From positions 1,178,001-1,242,000 of the forward strand of contig JANEZZ010002360.1 in the NCBI GenBank assembly GCA_026122225.1: 64,000 nt of DNA, read 5' to 3'. This document shows positions 21,608 to 32,395 of the stretch, piece after piece (position 1 is the stretch's first letter; each line of letters opens with the position of its first letter). The DNA is from Heloderma charlesbogerti (Eukaryota > Chordata > Lepidosauria > Squamata > Helodermatidae). The position numbers were made by a program, and so were the translations under genes. The notes under the pieces are model-generated. The model had not been told where the DNA came from. It did not search any database and saw only the letters and a program-made list of their open reading frames with translations.

Positions 21608-23426
21608 AGGAAGCATCCTCAGTAAATCCTGCATAAAAGATGGCACTTGCTCAGGCCACTGTTTCCCAAATGATAACGCTGCCGCCTGAAAAACAGCATC
21701 AATTGACTAAGACAAATCTCAGAAGCGGCCTGGACTGAAGATGAAGCAAACATGAAGGACCTCTCCAGCCAAAATGATATAACAACCAGGGAAGATGGCT
21801 CTTCATGATGACAAAAGATATTGAACATATCCAAATGTTCTTATCTGAATACAACAATCTTCTAACTACACTTATGGAAATACACAAAAAGTCTGGCTGT
21901 GGGTTTCGAGGCAAGGAACTGGAGATGAAGCCCAGTAAAGGCAGAGCTCAACCTGATAAACCAGCTGTGCAGAGCATTGAGGGAAGTAAGGGGGCAGCTA
22001 AGAGAGGGGTTAAAAGGGGGTGCAGCACCATTGCAATGACAAAAAACATTAAACATGTAAAGGCTGCACAGTGTAAGAAAATGGAGCTCAAGAGTCTTTT
22101 TGAACTGACTTCCAGTAGGAGGTCAAAGCCCCAAACAGAATATTCCCAATCAGAAAATAGAACTGAACTTAAGGAAGGAACCTTTGAGAAATGCCAATGA
22201 CTGTGACAATGAAATACTACGCCCTGTCAAGGTAGCTATCCACCCACCACAGCCTTCTTCATCTGTACAAACGCAGACCCAAAAACTCGATATGCAGGAG
22301 TAAAATCATCCCAGAAGAAGACGGTAACACTGTTATAAACGTGAACTTAGTATTAAATCGTGAAAAGCTGGTCCTGTCAAATTACCCCACAGTTAAGGGG
22401 ACCCTTACACAAAATGAACGCCAACTGAGCCTTTTGACTTTCTGGATGCAGCTTTCCAGGGCTTGTTTGCCACAGCAGACATAGTTCACTTGCAATATTT
22501 GTATTATAGCCACATATCTCCTCGCACAGTGGTAGCCTTCAGAAGGCAGGGCAAAGTCAGACTTGTATATGACTGCAGGGAGGCAGTCACCAAAAGTAAT
22601 ATTGTAGTTCGAGACTATTTGAAAATCGGGCACCCCCTAAGTCCTTGGGTGATTTTTCCATCTCACCCATAATAAGCAGCTTAGCTGAAGTGGCCGACAG
22701 TTCAAAAAATATAATTGACTTTGGCCCTGTCATAGAATCATAGAATCATTGGTCTGGAAGCGGCCTACAAGACCATCAAGTCCAACCCCCTGCTCACTGC
22801 AGGAAGACTGATTCCCAGGCGGTCTCCCATCCAAGTACTAACCACGGCTGACCTTGCTTAGCTTCTGAGATCATACCAGATTGGGCACATCCAGCCCTTT
22901 GCTCATTCTCCAGCCCTTTGCTCAAAGAAGCATTTTCCCCCTATAAAGATGCCGGGGCACAAGAGCAAGGGGTGAGCAAAGGTGTTTGGGACCAAGAACA
23001 GAAAAAAACTCCCAGCATGGAGAAGGATTTTTTCTTTTATAAGGAGGAGGAAATGTTAGCAGATTCCTTTTCTGCCATGCCCAAGCAGCCCATAATGAAA
23101 TAGTGATGAGAATAGGGCTCCCCCCAACCCCCTTGATAAATCTGCAGGTAGGGCAAACAGGACTTATCAACAAAGAGGGGGCCCTTCGGGCAGCAGAGGC
23201 TGATGCTCGTGCACCTCAGGAAACAAACTCAAAGTGTGTGGAAGGAGTGTGCCAGGATTCCCCGGGGCAAAGATATGTACCTTAAACTGCCAGGTGACTG
23301 CAGAAATAAATTCTATAACAAACAAAATTGAACGGAGTCACTCTGGGAGGGACGTAGTTACCATAACCTCTAATGCTGATGCTAGCAGACATCGTATGCC
23401 AAGCCTTCTCAAATGTGAGCAGGGTG
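21608..23426 (+). mobile_element. Unclassified coding repeat, copy a
   Basis: Broken + strand frames encode MTKDIEHIQMFLSEYNNLL, GKELEMKPSKGRAQPDKPAV, CKKMELKSLFELTSS and later DAAFQGLFATADIVHLQYL-type and KEEEMLADSFSAMP segments. The middle part resembles the C-terminal fold region of L1-type ORF1 proteins, but I cannot name the family. The same sequence recurs at 24122, 32396, 35085 and 37716. In this region it alternates with an LTR-like module on the - strand, so it may instead be the internal region of a non-autonomous LTR element. Confidence 0.6.
22731..22905 (-). mobile_element. 5S-rRNA-derived SINE, copy 1
   Basis: The + strand reads a CR1/L2-like tail (AGAATCATAGAATCATTGG, then AAGTCCAACCCCCTG). 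Next is the complement of 5S rRNA (GGCGGTCTCCCATCCAAGTA, TTGCTTAGCTTCTGAGATCA). So on the - strand a 5S head with its internal promoter region is joined to a LINE tail. The same insertion is present in the homologous unit at 33322. Confidence 0.85.
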
Positions 23427-24115
23427 AGTCCATCTATCGATGCAATTAATCACCTAGAGGATGAAATTGGGGCACACAGGTCATGTACACAAATGAATCA
23501 TAACCAAGAGAGAAATCCGGGCCAATGTGACTCACCACTGAGGCACCACAGCGATACAGCTAAAAGGGAGCCCCAGGAAGGGTCAACTTCTGGTGCCATG
23601 GGTCAGAAAACAGTGGCGCTTGAATCTAATTCTCTCACCATTCTTACCTCTTGCCTGAGTGGTTTGGACCTAACTGATATGCAGCCACAGAGAACAGACT
23701 TATACAAAGGTGGCACACACCCCGCAGAGCCCTTGACAGACCAGATCCTTCCCCACAACTGTCAGGCCCCTTGGTCTTCTCCCTTTGTAATCACACTCTC
23801 CAGGATACCAGGCTTCAGACTCACTACTTTATTAGTTAACGACCAGGTTCTTGACAAAAGCAAATCCTCCGAGACTCTCAGGCTACAAAGGAAAACAGCT
23901 ACTCCACACAATTATTGATATCAATGGAGGAGACAAGTGGGAATCTGAGATGTTGCTGGCAGTTTGAAACAAGAACTTGCTGGCCAGAATAACTAAAGAA
24001 CTAAGTTGGCTATCCCGGGTAGCCAACCGGGGGAACATCCGAGCTCCACCCCTAACTTTTCCCACTTCGCTCTGCGCTGGACTCTAGCATCCTTCAGGTC
24101 ACAGCCTGCACTCTC
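23427..24115 (-). mobile_element. LTR-like module, copy a
   Basis: Homologous to the sequence following the gypsy chromodomain frame at 29041-29923. It carries AATAAA on the - strand (23828-23833) and a GTAGCCAACCGGGGGAAC segment. It is read as the LTR of the Ty3/gypsy-type element, mainly by position; exact LTR ends are uncertain. Confidence 0.55.
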
Positions 24116-24121
24116 ATTTTC

Positions 24122-24641
24122 ATGATAAGAAAAGATATTGAACATATCCAAACATTCTTATCTGATTACAACAATCTCCTAACTGCACTTGTGGAAATAC
24201 ACAAAAAGGCTGGCTGAGGGCTTTGAGGCAAGGAAGTAGAGACGAAGCCCAGTAAAGGCAGAGCTCAACCTGATAAACCAGCTGTGCAGAGCACTGAAGG
24301 AAGTAAGTGGGTGGCTAAGAGAGGGGTTAAAAATAGGGGGGCAGCAACATTACAAAGACAAAAAACATTAAACGTATAAAGCCTCCACAGTGTAAGAAAA
24401 TTGAGTTCAAGAGTCTTTTTGAACTGCTCAATCAGTGTCCCGAGCAGAATATTCCCAATCAGAAAACAGAACTGAAATTAAGGAAGGAAGCTATGAGAAA
24501 TGCAAATGATTGTGACAATGCAATACCACTCCCTGTCAAGATAGCTGTCAAACCACTACAGCCCCCTTCACCTGTACAAATGCCGACCCAAACACCCGAT
24601 ACGCGGGAGCCATGCCTCCATGCTTCTCCGGGAGTAAAATC
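24122..24641 (+). mobile_element. Unclassified coding repeat, copy b (5' part)
   Basis: Starts with the same ATTGAACATATCCAAAC segment as copy a and runs to the conserved AGGAGTAAAATC site, where a hAT-like element is inserted. It resumes at 25598 and ends near 25715 against gypsy integrase sequence. Confidence 0.6.
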
Positions 24642-25597
24642 TAGGGATGGCGGAGAATTTCTCCACGAATCTTCGGGAGGCCGAGCGCCGAGGCATTTGG
24701 CCCCCTGAAAGTGTTGGGGAAATTCTCCGCCAGCCCCCCGCCCCCCCGGGATGGGACTTACCGTGGCTGAATGTCCCTTTCGGCGGCGGGTCCCGGCGGT
24801 GGTTCGGTGGTATTTCATCGGGGGCGGGGGCGGCGGCCAGTCTCCCGACCGGCTGCCGCCGCCACCATTACAAAATAAAAAAGTGAAAAACAAACAAAAC
24901 ACACACCTGTGATAGGCTACGTGACGATTTACATAGCCTATCATGGCTAGATTTCCAAAGTCAGCCGTGATAGGCTACGTAAATCGTCATGTAGCCTATC
25001 ACGGGTGACTTTGGGGGAAAAAAAAGCGTGTACGCAAATGGCGGTGGCCCATGGGCGCTGCCATTTGCGTTCCTTATTTTGGCACGTCTAGTCTACGTAA
25101 AGATTTACGTAGACTACGGCGAAAATAAGGGCAACGCAAATAGTGTTCCCTTATCTTCACCGTAGTCTATGTAAATCTTTATGTAGACTAGACATGCCAA
25201 AATAAGGAACGCAAATGGCGGTGCCCATGGGCCGCCGCCATTTGCGTAAGCGCTTTCTCCCCCCCCCCAAAGTCACCCGTGATAGGCTACATGACGATTA
25301 ACGTAGCCTATCATGGCTGACTTTGGAAATCTAGCCGTGATAGGCTACGTTAATCATTACGTAGCCTATCACGTTTTTTTTTTTTCACTTTTTCTTTCGC
25401 AGCCAGGGAGACGGGGTGCTTCTCCCCGGCCTGAATTTTGGCTGGGCGAGGCGGGGCGCCTCCCCCCCTGGCCTGAATTTCGGCCGAGCGAGGCGGGGTG
25501 CCCCCCTCGCCTGAACTTCGGGGGGAGAAGCGAAGCGCCTCCTCCCCACCGCGAAGCAAGCTGCGGGACAAGGTTAAGTCCCTTTCGTACATCCCTA
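24642..25597. mobile_element. Palindromic hAT-like element, end B to end A, full length
   Basis: 956 bp, TAGGGATGGCGGAGAATT to TTTCGTACATCCCTA. A perfect 8-bp duplication GTAAAATC lies at 24634-24641 and 25598-25605. Homologous repeat copies at 22300-22307 and 32909-32916 show the same site without the insertion. The right donor motif is damaged (AGGTTAAGT). Confidence 0.97.
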
Positions 25598-25715
25598 GTA
25601 AAATCATCCCAGAAGAAGATGGTAACTGGTATAAACTTGAACTTAGTATTAAATTGTGAAAAGCTGGTCCTGTCAAATAACCCCAAACTTAAGGGGTCCC
25701 CTACACAAAATGCAA

Positions 25716-26240
25716 GGAAGGCGGGCTGCATTACCATTCAAGCTGGGTGTATGTGCCTTCCAGACCCCTCCACAAAAATGTCCTCCATCAGTGCCACGAT
25801 TCCCCCGCAGCTGGGCATTTTGGCTTCGCCAAGACCCTACACAGAGTTATGTGAGATTTTTGGTGGCCCTGAGTGTGTCAGGACGTCAAGACCTATGTCG
25901 CCTCCTGCATGACCTATCAGCAGGCGAAAGGCCCCTCGCGCAAACCTGTGGGCTTACTTCACCCCCTGCCTACACCCTCAGGCCCTTGGAAGCTGCTCTC
26001 CCTCGACTTCATCACCAACTTGCCTCGCTCACAAGGTAAGACCACCATTCTGGTGGTAGTGGATTTATTTTCTAAGATGGCTGACTTCGTCCCATGCTCC
26101 AGGCTGCCCACGGTCAGGGAGACGGCAGAACTCTTTTTGTCACATGTATTCCAGCTCCATGGATGGCCGGAGGGACTTATTTCGGATCGGGGGGCCCAAT
26201 TCACAGGGGGGCCCAATTCACAGCTCATTTCTGGCAGGAG
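25716..26240 (+). mobile_element. Ty3/gypsy chromovirus integrase fragment
   Basis: From about 25740 the frames read QLGILASPRPYTELC, GGPECVRTSRPM and then a clean frame 25873-26200. That frame includes CQDVKTYVASCMTYQQAKGP (the CxxC half of the HHCC zinc finger), LLSLDFITNLP with the first catalytic Asp, and GLISDRGAQFTGG with the second. The catalytic Glu region is missing: the frame stops where a hAT-like element begins. It is inactive. Confidence 0.85.
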
Positions 26241-27143
26241 TAGGGATGTCAGAGAATTTCGCCACACATCTCGGGGAGGCCGAATGCCAGTGCATTCGGA
26301 CCCCTGAAATTGGTGGTGAAATGGTCTGCCCCCCCCTGCCGCCCCCGGGATGGGACATACCTTGGGTGAATCCTCCTGGTGGCGGCGGCTCCAGCAGTGG
26401 CTCCGGCAGCGGTTCGGCGACGGTTCTTCTGACCAACTGCCGCCACTGCCATTTCCAGTAAAACAACAATAACAACAACAAAAAACAAAAGATTTACGTA
26501 GCCTATCACGGCTAGATTTTTAAAAAACACCGTGATAGGCTATGTAAATATTTACGTAGCCTATCACGGCTGAGTAAAAAAAACCAAACAAACCGCGCGT
26601 ACTCAAATGGCGGTGCCCATGGGCGCCGCCATTTGCATTCCTTATTTTGGGACATCTAGTCTACGTAAACATTTACGTAGACTACGGCGAAAATAAGGGG
26701 AACGCAAATAGCGTAGACGCTACGCTATTTGTGTTCCCCTTATTTTCGCCATAGTCTACGTAAAACTTTACGTAGACTAAACGTGCCAAAATAAGGAATG
26801 CAAATGGGCCGCCGCCATTTGTGTACGCGCTTTTAAAATTTTTTTCCAAAGTCACCCGTGATAGGCTACATGACGATTTACGTAGCCTATCACAGCTGAC
26901 TTTGGAAATCTAGCCGTGATAGGCTACGTAAATCGTTACGTAGCCTATCACGGGGTCTTTTTTTTTTTTTTACTTTTGGTCTCGCGGCCGGGGAGACGGG
27001 GCGCTTCTCCCCAGCCTGAATTTCGGCCGGGCGAGGCAGGATGCCTCCCCCCCTCGCCTGAACTTCGGGGGGAGAAGCGAAGCGCCTCCCCCCGACTGCG
27101 AAGCCAAGCTGCGAAAAGGTAAGTGACTTTAGTACATCCCTTA
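26241..27143. mobile_element. Palindromic hAT-like element, end B to end A
   Basis: Starts TAGGGATGTCAGAGAATT and ends TTTAGTACATCCCTTA. All palindrome modules are present, with a central CGCAAATAGCGTAGACGCTACGCTATTTG hairpin region. No target duplication is visible (GGCAGGAG left, TCCTATGT right). Several hundred bases of gypsy sequence between integrase and chromodomain are missing at this point, so a deletion accompanied or followed insertion. Confidence 0.85.
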
Positions 27144-27938
27144 TCCTATGTTTCATCACTCCTTGCTTTCCCCACTGGTCTCTGGTGATCCCCATCACTC
27201 TGTCTGCATCCTCCCCCCGCCTCCAGTGCTGGTGGGGGGGGGAAGGAGCTTGAAATGGCTAACATCCAGGACTCTCGCCTTTCCCGAGGCCAGCACCTGC
27301 AATACTTGGTGGACTGGAAGGGGTATGGCCCAGACAAACGCTCTTGGGAACCAGCTGAACATGTGCATGCCCCTTTGCTGTTTAGATGCTTCCACCAACA
27401 ATACCCCCACAAACCCAGGGCCCCAGGGGGGGAGCAAGAGGGGGGGCCTCATGGGTGCGGGGATGATGTCAGGGTTGTATCTGAGCCCATAGTGTCCCAA
27501 AGCAGCTCTGATTCTGAGGAGGAGAGACAATTCGTGGGGGAGGAACTCTCTCAGACTTCCTCACCTCCCTGGGAGCAACAGTGAACCAGGCGTGGAAAGG
27601 GAGGGACCTGAACTTTTAGATGCAAGGCACAGATGCAGGCACAAGCGAGAGATCACAAGGCAGAGCTTCAGCGCTCAGCCCGATTGGCTCGATGTCAACA
27701 GCTGCACCCAGAAGCATCCCGGGAGAGGGGGAGATCTTCCCCTCCCACCCCTTAAGTTCAGAGAATTGCCGCGTTTTTCCCAAATGGAGATCAACTGATG
27801 TCCTAACCCTTAGAAACCCCTAGTGGTGTAACCTGAAGGATGCTGGAGTCCGGCACAGAGTGAAGTGGGAAAAGTTAGAGGTGGAGCTCAGACGTTACCT
27901 CCCCCCGGATGCCTATGCGTGATAGCCAACATTCCATT
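27144..27938 (+). mobile_element. Ty3/gypsy chromodomain and LTR-like 3' region
   Basis: The frame 27255-27584 carries a chromodomain (LQYLVDWKGYGPDKRSWEPA, then EHVHAPLLFRCFHQ) as in chromodomain-bearing Ty3/gypsy elements, where it guides integration into chromatin. A purine-rich tract and an LTR-like part follow (GACCTGAACTTTTAGATGC; later GAAGGATGCTGGAGTCCGGC, shared with the other LTR modules). It is cut at 27939 by a hAT-like element. Confidence 0.85.
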
Positions 27939-28888
27939 TAGGGATGGGGGAGAATTTCTCCCCGAAACTTCAGGGGGGCCGAGTGCCAACGCATTCGGCC
28001 CCCCGAAATCGGTGGTGAAATTCTCCGCCCCCCACCCCCCCCGGGATGGGACTTACCTTTCACGAATGTCCCTCCTGGCGGCGGGTCCCAGCGGTGGTTC
28101 GTCGGGTCTTCGTCAGGGGCGGAGGCGGCAGCCGGTCTTTTGACCGGCTGCCGCCACCACCATTACAAGTGCAGTAAAAAAACCCCAAAAACAAAAACCC
28201 GTGATAGGCTACGTAACAATTAACGTAGCGTATCACAGCTAGATCTCCAAAGTCAGCCGTGATAGGCTACGTTAATCGTCACGTAGACTATCACGGGTGA
28301 CTTTGAAAAAAAAAAATAAAAGCGCGTACTCAAATGCCGGCCCCCATAGGGAGCCGCCATTTGCGTTCCTTATTTGGTCCCTGTAGTCTATGTAAAGATT
28401 TACGTAGACTACGGCGAAAATAAGGGAACGCTATTTGCGTTGCCCTTATTTTCGCCGTAGTCTACGTAAACCTTTACGTAGACTACAGGGACCAAATAAG
28501 GAACGCAAATGGCGGCTCCCTATGGCGGCCGCCATTTGCGTACGTGCTTTTTTTTTTTTCCAAAGTCACCCGTGATAGGCTACGTAACGATTTACGTAGC
28601 CTATCATGGCTGACTTTGGAAATCTAGTCGTGATAGGCTACGTTAATCGTTACGTAGCCTATCACAGGGGTGTTTTTTTTTTTTTCGTGGCCGGGTAGAC
28701 GGGGCGCTTCTACCCGGCCTGAATTTCGCCAGCGACGGATTGGGCGCCTCCCGCCTGGCCTGAATTTTGGCCGGGCGAGGCGGGGCACCTCCCCCCCCTC
28801 GCATGAACTTTGGGGGGAGAAGCGAAGTGCCTCTCCCCCACCGTGAAGCAAGCTTCGAGGACAGGTAAGGGAGTTTCGTCCATCCCTA
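27939..28888. mobile_element. Palindromic hAT-like element, end B to end A, full length
   Basis: 950 bp, TAGGGATGGGGGAGAATT to TTTCGTCCATCCCTA. 8-bp duplication ATTCCATT / GTTCCATT (27931-27938, 28889-28896). It has a complete palindrome series with a central AACGCTATTTGCGTT hairpin. Confidence 0.95.
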
Positions 28889-29040
28889 GTTCCATTGCAG
28901 TTTCTCTGAATCTCAAGCAATTAGCATGTGTATCCCTCATTAGTAGAAATGGAATTAAAGCCTTGGAAGGCAGGCCTTTTATCTGAGGATTCTGGCCATT
29001 GGAGAACTCAGTAGGCAACAGGGGCACTCCTGACAGTTGA
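28889..29040. other. Short unique stretch, no recognised feature
   Basis: Sequence between the hAT-like element and the LTR-like module; nothing recognised. Confidence 0.4.
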
Positions 29041-29923
29041 GTCCATCGATCGATGCAATTAATCACCTAGAGGATGAAATTGGGGCACCAAGGCCATGTA
29101 CACAAATGAATCATGACCAAGGGAGAAATCCGGGCCAATGTGACTCACCACTGAGGCACCACAGCGATACAGCTAAAAGGGAGCCCCAGGAAGAATAAAG
29201 ATCTGGTGCCTGAATCTCATTCTCTCTCTATTCTTACCTCTTGCCTGAGCAGTTTGGACTTAACTGATATACAGCCACAGAGAAGAGACTCAGACAAAGG
29301 TGGCATACATTCCGCAGAGCCCTTGACAGGCCAGATCTTTCCCCACAAGTGTCAGGCCCCTTGGCCTTCTCCCTTCGTAATCACACACTCCAGGATTCCA
29401 GGATTCAGGCTCACTACTTTATTAGTTAATGACCAGGTTCTTTACAGATGCAAATCCCCAGAGACTCTCAGGCTACAAAGGAAAATAGCTACTCCACACA
29501 ATTACGAATATCAATGGAAGAGCCAAGTGGGAATCAGAGACAATGCCAGCAGTTGGAAACAAGAACTTGGTGGCCAGAATAACTTTGGGGGGGATGCTCC
29601 TCCCTTACAGTTGTGCCTTCCTACATTGGCTATCCCACGTAGCCAACCGGGGGAACATCTAAGCTCCGTCTCTAATTTTTCCTCTTCACTCTGCGCCGGA
29701 CTCTAGGATCCTTCAGGACACTCCTCACAGTCTCCTCCTCAGCAACCTGGGTTCTCATGGAGAAGGGGGGGCTTTAGTTCACACCTTCTATGTGACAATG
29801 TCCTGAGAAGAAAGCCTATGCATATCTGAGCTCTCTAGGGAGTTAGCCTCCCGTGGTTCTGGCTCTTCCCATCCTGAGTCTGGGATGCTAACTATCTCCA
29901 CACGCTCAGAAGCATTCCTGACA
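29041..29923 (-). mobile_element. LTR-like module of the - strand gypsy element
   Basis: On the - strand the module starts TGTCAGGAATGCTTC just after the end of the chromodomain frame and contains AATAAA (29418-29423). It is shared with 23427-24115 and 34130-35051. Its place directly 3' of a gypsy coding end supports the LTR reading. The far boundary near 29041 is where homology with the other copies stops. Confidence 0.65.
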
Positions 29924-31060
29924 TCATCCCTGCTCCTACAATGCCTCCCCCGTCTTTTCCCATGGGGGCCCAAGCTTGTGGGGGTAGCGTTAGTGGAAAC
30001 TACGAACCAGCAAGGGGGTTGCAAATGTTCTGCCGGTGCCCAGGAGCAATCTTCCAGCCCATAACCCTCCCAGTCAAACAAATATTGCAGCTGGGCCTGG
30101 AAAAGACACAAGTCCAGGATTTTAGCAACTTCAAACTCCTCCTGTCCTCTGAACAAAATGGGACGTGGGGGCATGCAGTCAGGGTGATAAGGGTCCCTAG
30201 AGATCACTGGGGAAAGCAAAGATAGATGAAAAGCAGGATGCACCTTCAGGGAGGGAAGGAGGGGAGTCTAAAAGTGACAGTTTGGGCCAGTTTCAGTTTC
30301 AGTTTCAGTCAGAGGCAACAGGGACACCCAATTGTCCAGTTGGTGATTTACATAGCAGCTTAAGTACTGTTCCTGCATGGCATTAGTGCGTTCGGTCTGC
30401 CCATCTGTCTGGGGGTGGGGAGCAGAGGGAAGTCTGAGTTCTACATTGAGCAGTGTAACTCCATCCAGAATTGGGCCGTCAATTGGGCCTCCGATCTGAA
30501 ACTACCCCCTCTGGCCAGCCACGCAACCGGAAAACTGGGTCAAAAAGAGCTCTGCTGTTTCTTTGGCTATGGGCAGTCCAGAGCACAGTATAGAATGGGC
30601 CGTTTTAGAAAATACGTCCTCCACCACCAAAAATGATAGACTTACCTTGCAAATGTGGCAAGTCGGTGATAAAGATGAGGGAGAGCAGTTTGTAGGGCCC
30701 TGAGGGTGTAGGCAGCGGACAGGACAATCCAGTGGGCTTGCCCGTGGGGTCCTTTGCCTGTTGACAGGTGTCACAGGAGACTACGTAGGTTTTGACATCC
30801 TGACACACTCGGGGCCACCAAAAGTCCTGAGTGACCCCATATAATGTTTTGGAAAAGCCAAAATGCCCAGCAGTGGATGAGTCATGGCACTGATGGAGGA
30901 CTTTCTCCTGGAGGCTTTTGGAAGGCACATAGACTCTGTGCAGCCCACCTTGCAACAAAAAGGGGGTTGACTTGGTAGCTCCAACTGTCCGCCCCAGCTC
31001 TGCTACTTTCTCGTGCACAAAGGATCTTGTGCTTGTTCCGTGAGGAGGACCTCTACCCAG
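29924..31060 (-). mobile_element. Ty3/gypsy chromovirus, integrase to chromodomain, - strand
   Basis: From 31018 downward the frame shows the integrase zinc finger and its surroundings: HQCHDSSTAGHFGFSKTL, FWWPRVCQDVKTYV, CDTCQQAKDPTGKP. The first catalytic Asp of the DFITNLP-type block appears changed (LSLIFITDLP). Shifted frames follow, then a chromodomain at about 30160-30030 (FEVAKILDL, LQYLFDWEGYGLEDCSWAPA). Frame breaks and the Asp change show it is inactive. It is the opposite orientation to the 25.7-27.6 kb copy. Confidence 0.87.
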
Positions 31061-31171
31061 AAATGGGGGTCAACTGCAGTTGCCATACTCTCAGGCAACA
31101 AAGGAAGAGAGCTACTTCACACACTTACAAATATCAACAGAGGAGCCAAGTGGAAATCAGAGACAATGCTG
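31061..31171 (-). mobile_element. LTR-like module fragment
   Basis: Contains GCCATACTCTCAGGCAACAA and GGAGCCAAGTGG, matching the LTR-like modules at 23.9 and 29.5 kb, up to the insertion site of the next hAT-like element. Confidence 0.6.
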
Positions 31172-31868
31172 TAGGGATGTACGAAAGTCACCCACCTGTG
31201 ACGAAATCTGATTCGCGGTGGGGGGGAGGCACTCCATCCCTCCCCCCCAAATTCTGGCGGGGGAGAGGCGCCCTGTCCCTCCCCCCTGAAATTCTGGCCG
31301 GGCGGGAGGTGCCCCGTCCCTCCCGCCGCGAATCCTGGCCGCCCGGGACTGCAAATGGCGGCGGCCATAGCCGCCGCCGTTTGAGTCTCTGCAGTCAGCC
31401 GTGATAGACCACGTAAATGTTTACGTAGCCTATCACGGCTGAGTTAAAAAAAAAAACACGTGCATACGCAAATGGTGGCACCCATGGGTGCCGCCATTTG
31501 CGTTCCCTATTTTGGCATGTCTAGTCTACGTAAACATTTACATAGACTACGGTGAAAATAAGGGGAACGCAATTTTTTTAAAAATCTAGCCGTGATAGGC
31601 TATGTAAATCTTTACATAGCCTATCACGTTTTTTGTGTTATTTTAACTTGGAAATGGCTGCGGCGGCAGCCGGTCAGAAGACTGGCCAACGCAGCCGGAG
31701 CCGCCGAACTGCCACCGAACTGCCACCAGAGCTGCTGCCGCCAGGGAGATTTGCCCGAGGTAAGTCCCATCCCGGGGGGGCAGACTGTTTTGCCACCAAT
31801 TTCGGGGGGCCGAATGCGCCGGCATTTGGCCTCCCCGAGATTCGTGGTGAAATTCTCTGAGATCCCTA
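31172..31868. mobile_element. Palindromic hAT-like element, end A to end B
   Basis: 697 bp, TAGGGATGTACGAAAGTCAC to TCTGAGATCCCTA. Flanks CAATGCTG (31164-31171) and CAATGTCA (31869-31876) are decayed 8-bp duplicates; the related empty site at 29541-29548 reads CAATGCCA. It has three GATAGGCT-type palindromes and AGGTAAGT near 31758. Confidence 0.9.
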
Positions 31869-32395
31869 CAATGTCAGCAGTTTGAAACAAGAACTTGGTG
31901 GCCAGAATAACTTTGGGGGGGATGCCCCTCCCTTACAGTTGTGCCCTCCTACATTGGCTAGCACGCGTAGCCAAAAGGGAGAACATCTGAGCTCCTCCTC
32001 TAACTTTTCCCGCTTCACTCTGCGCCGGACTCTAGCATCCTTCAGGTCACAGCCCGTACTCTCCTCCTCCTCTGAGACCTGAGTACTCATGGAGGAGGAA
32101 AGGGGGCGGGGCTTTGGGTTGAGCCATCTATGAGACAAGGTCCTGAGAAGAAAGCCTAACCATATCTGAGTTTGCTAGGGGGGACGTCTCCCCCGGTTCT
32201 GGCTGTTCCCATTCTGAGTCTGAGCTGCTAACTATCTCCATGTGCTCATGGAGGATAGCCTGCCAATTGAAGGATATCAATTGAAGGATATCAATATCAA
32301 GTTCCTGACACCCGGACTGATGCTCAAGCAACCATGAAGGACCTCCCCAGCCAAAATGATACAACAACCGGGGATAGCCTGCCAATTGAAGGATA
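31869..32395 (-). mobile_element. LTR-like module, continuation
   Basis: Continues the module interrupted at 31171 (GTTTGAAACAAGAACTTGG, then GTGCCCTCCTACATTGGC). It includes a local tandem duplication of CAATTGAAGGATATCAA near 32268-32296. Confidence 0.6.

Noticed and set aside
22800..22900. Functional 5S rRNA gene
   Set aside because: Only part of the 5S sequence is present, with several substitutions, joined to a LINE tail; it is a SINE.
26241..27143. Riboswitch or rho-independent terminators, from strong hairpins followed by T-tracts
   Set aside because: The hairpin-plus-T-tract pattern belongs to a palindromic transposon in an animal genome; bacterial terminators do not apply.
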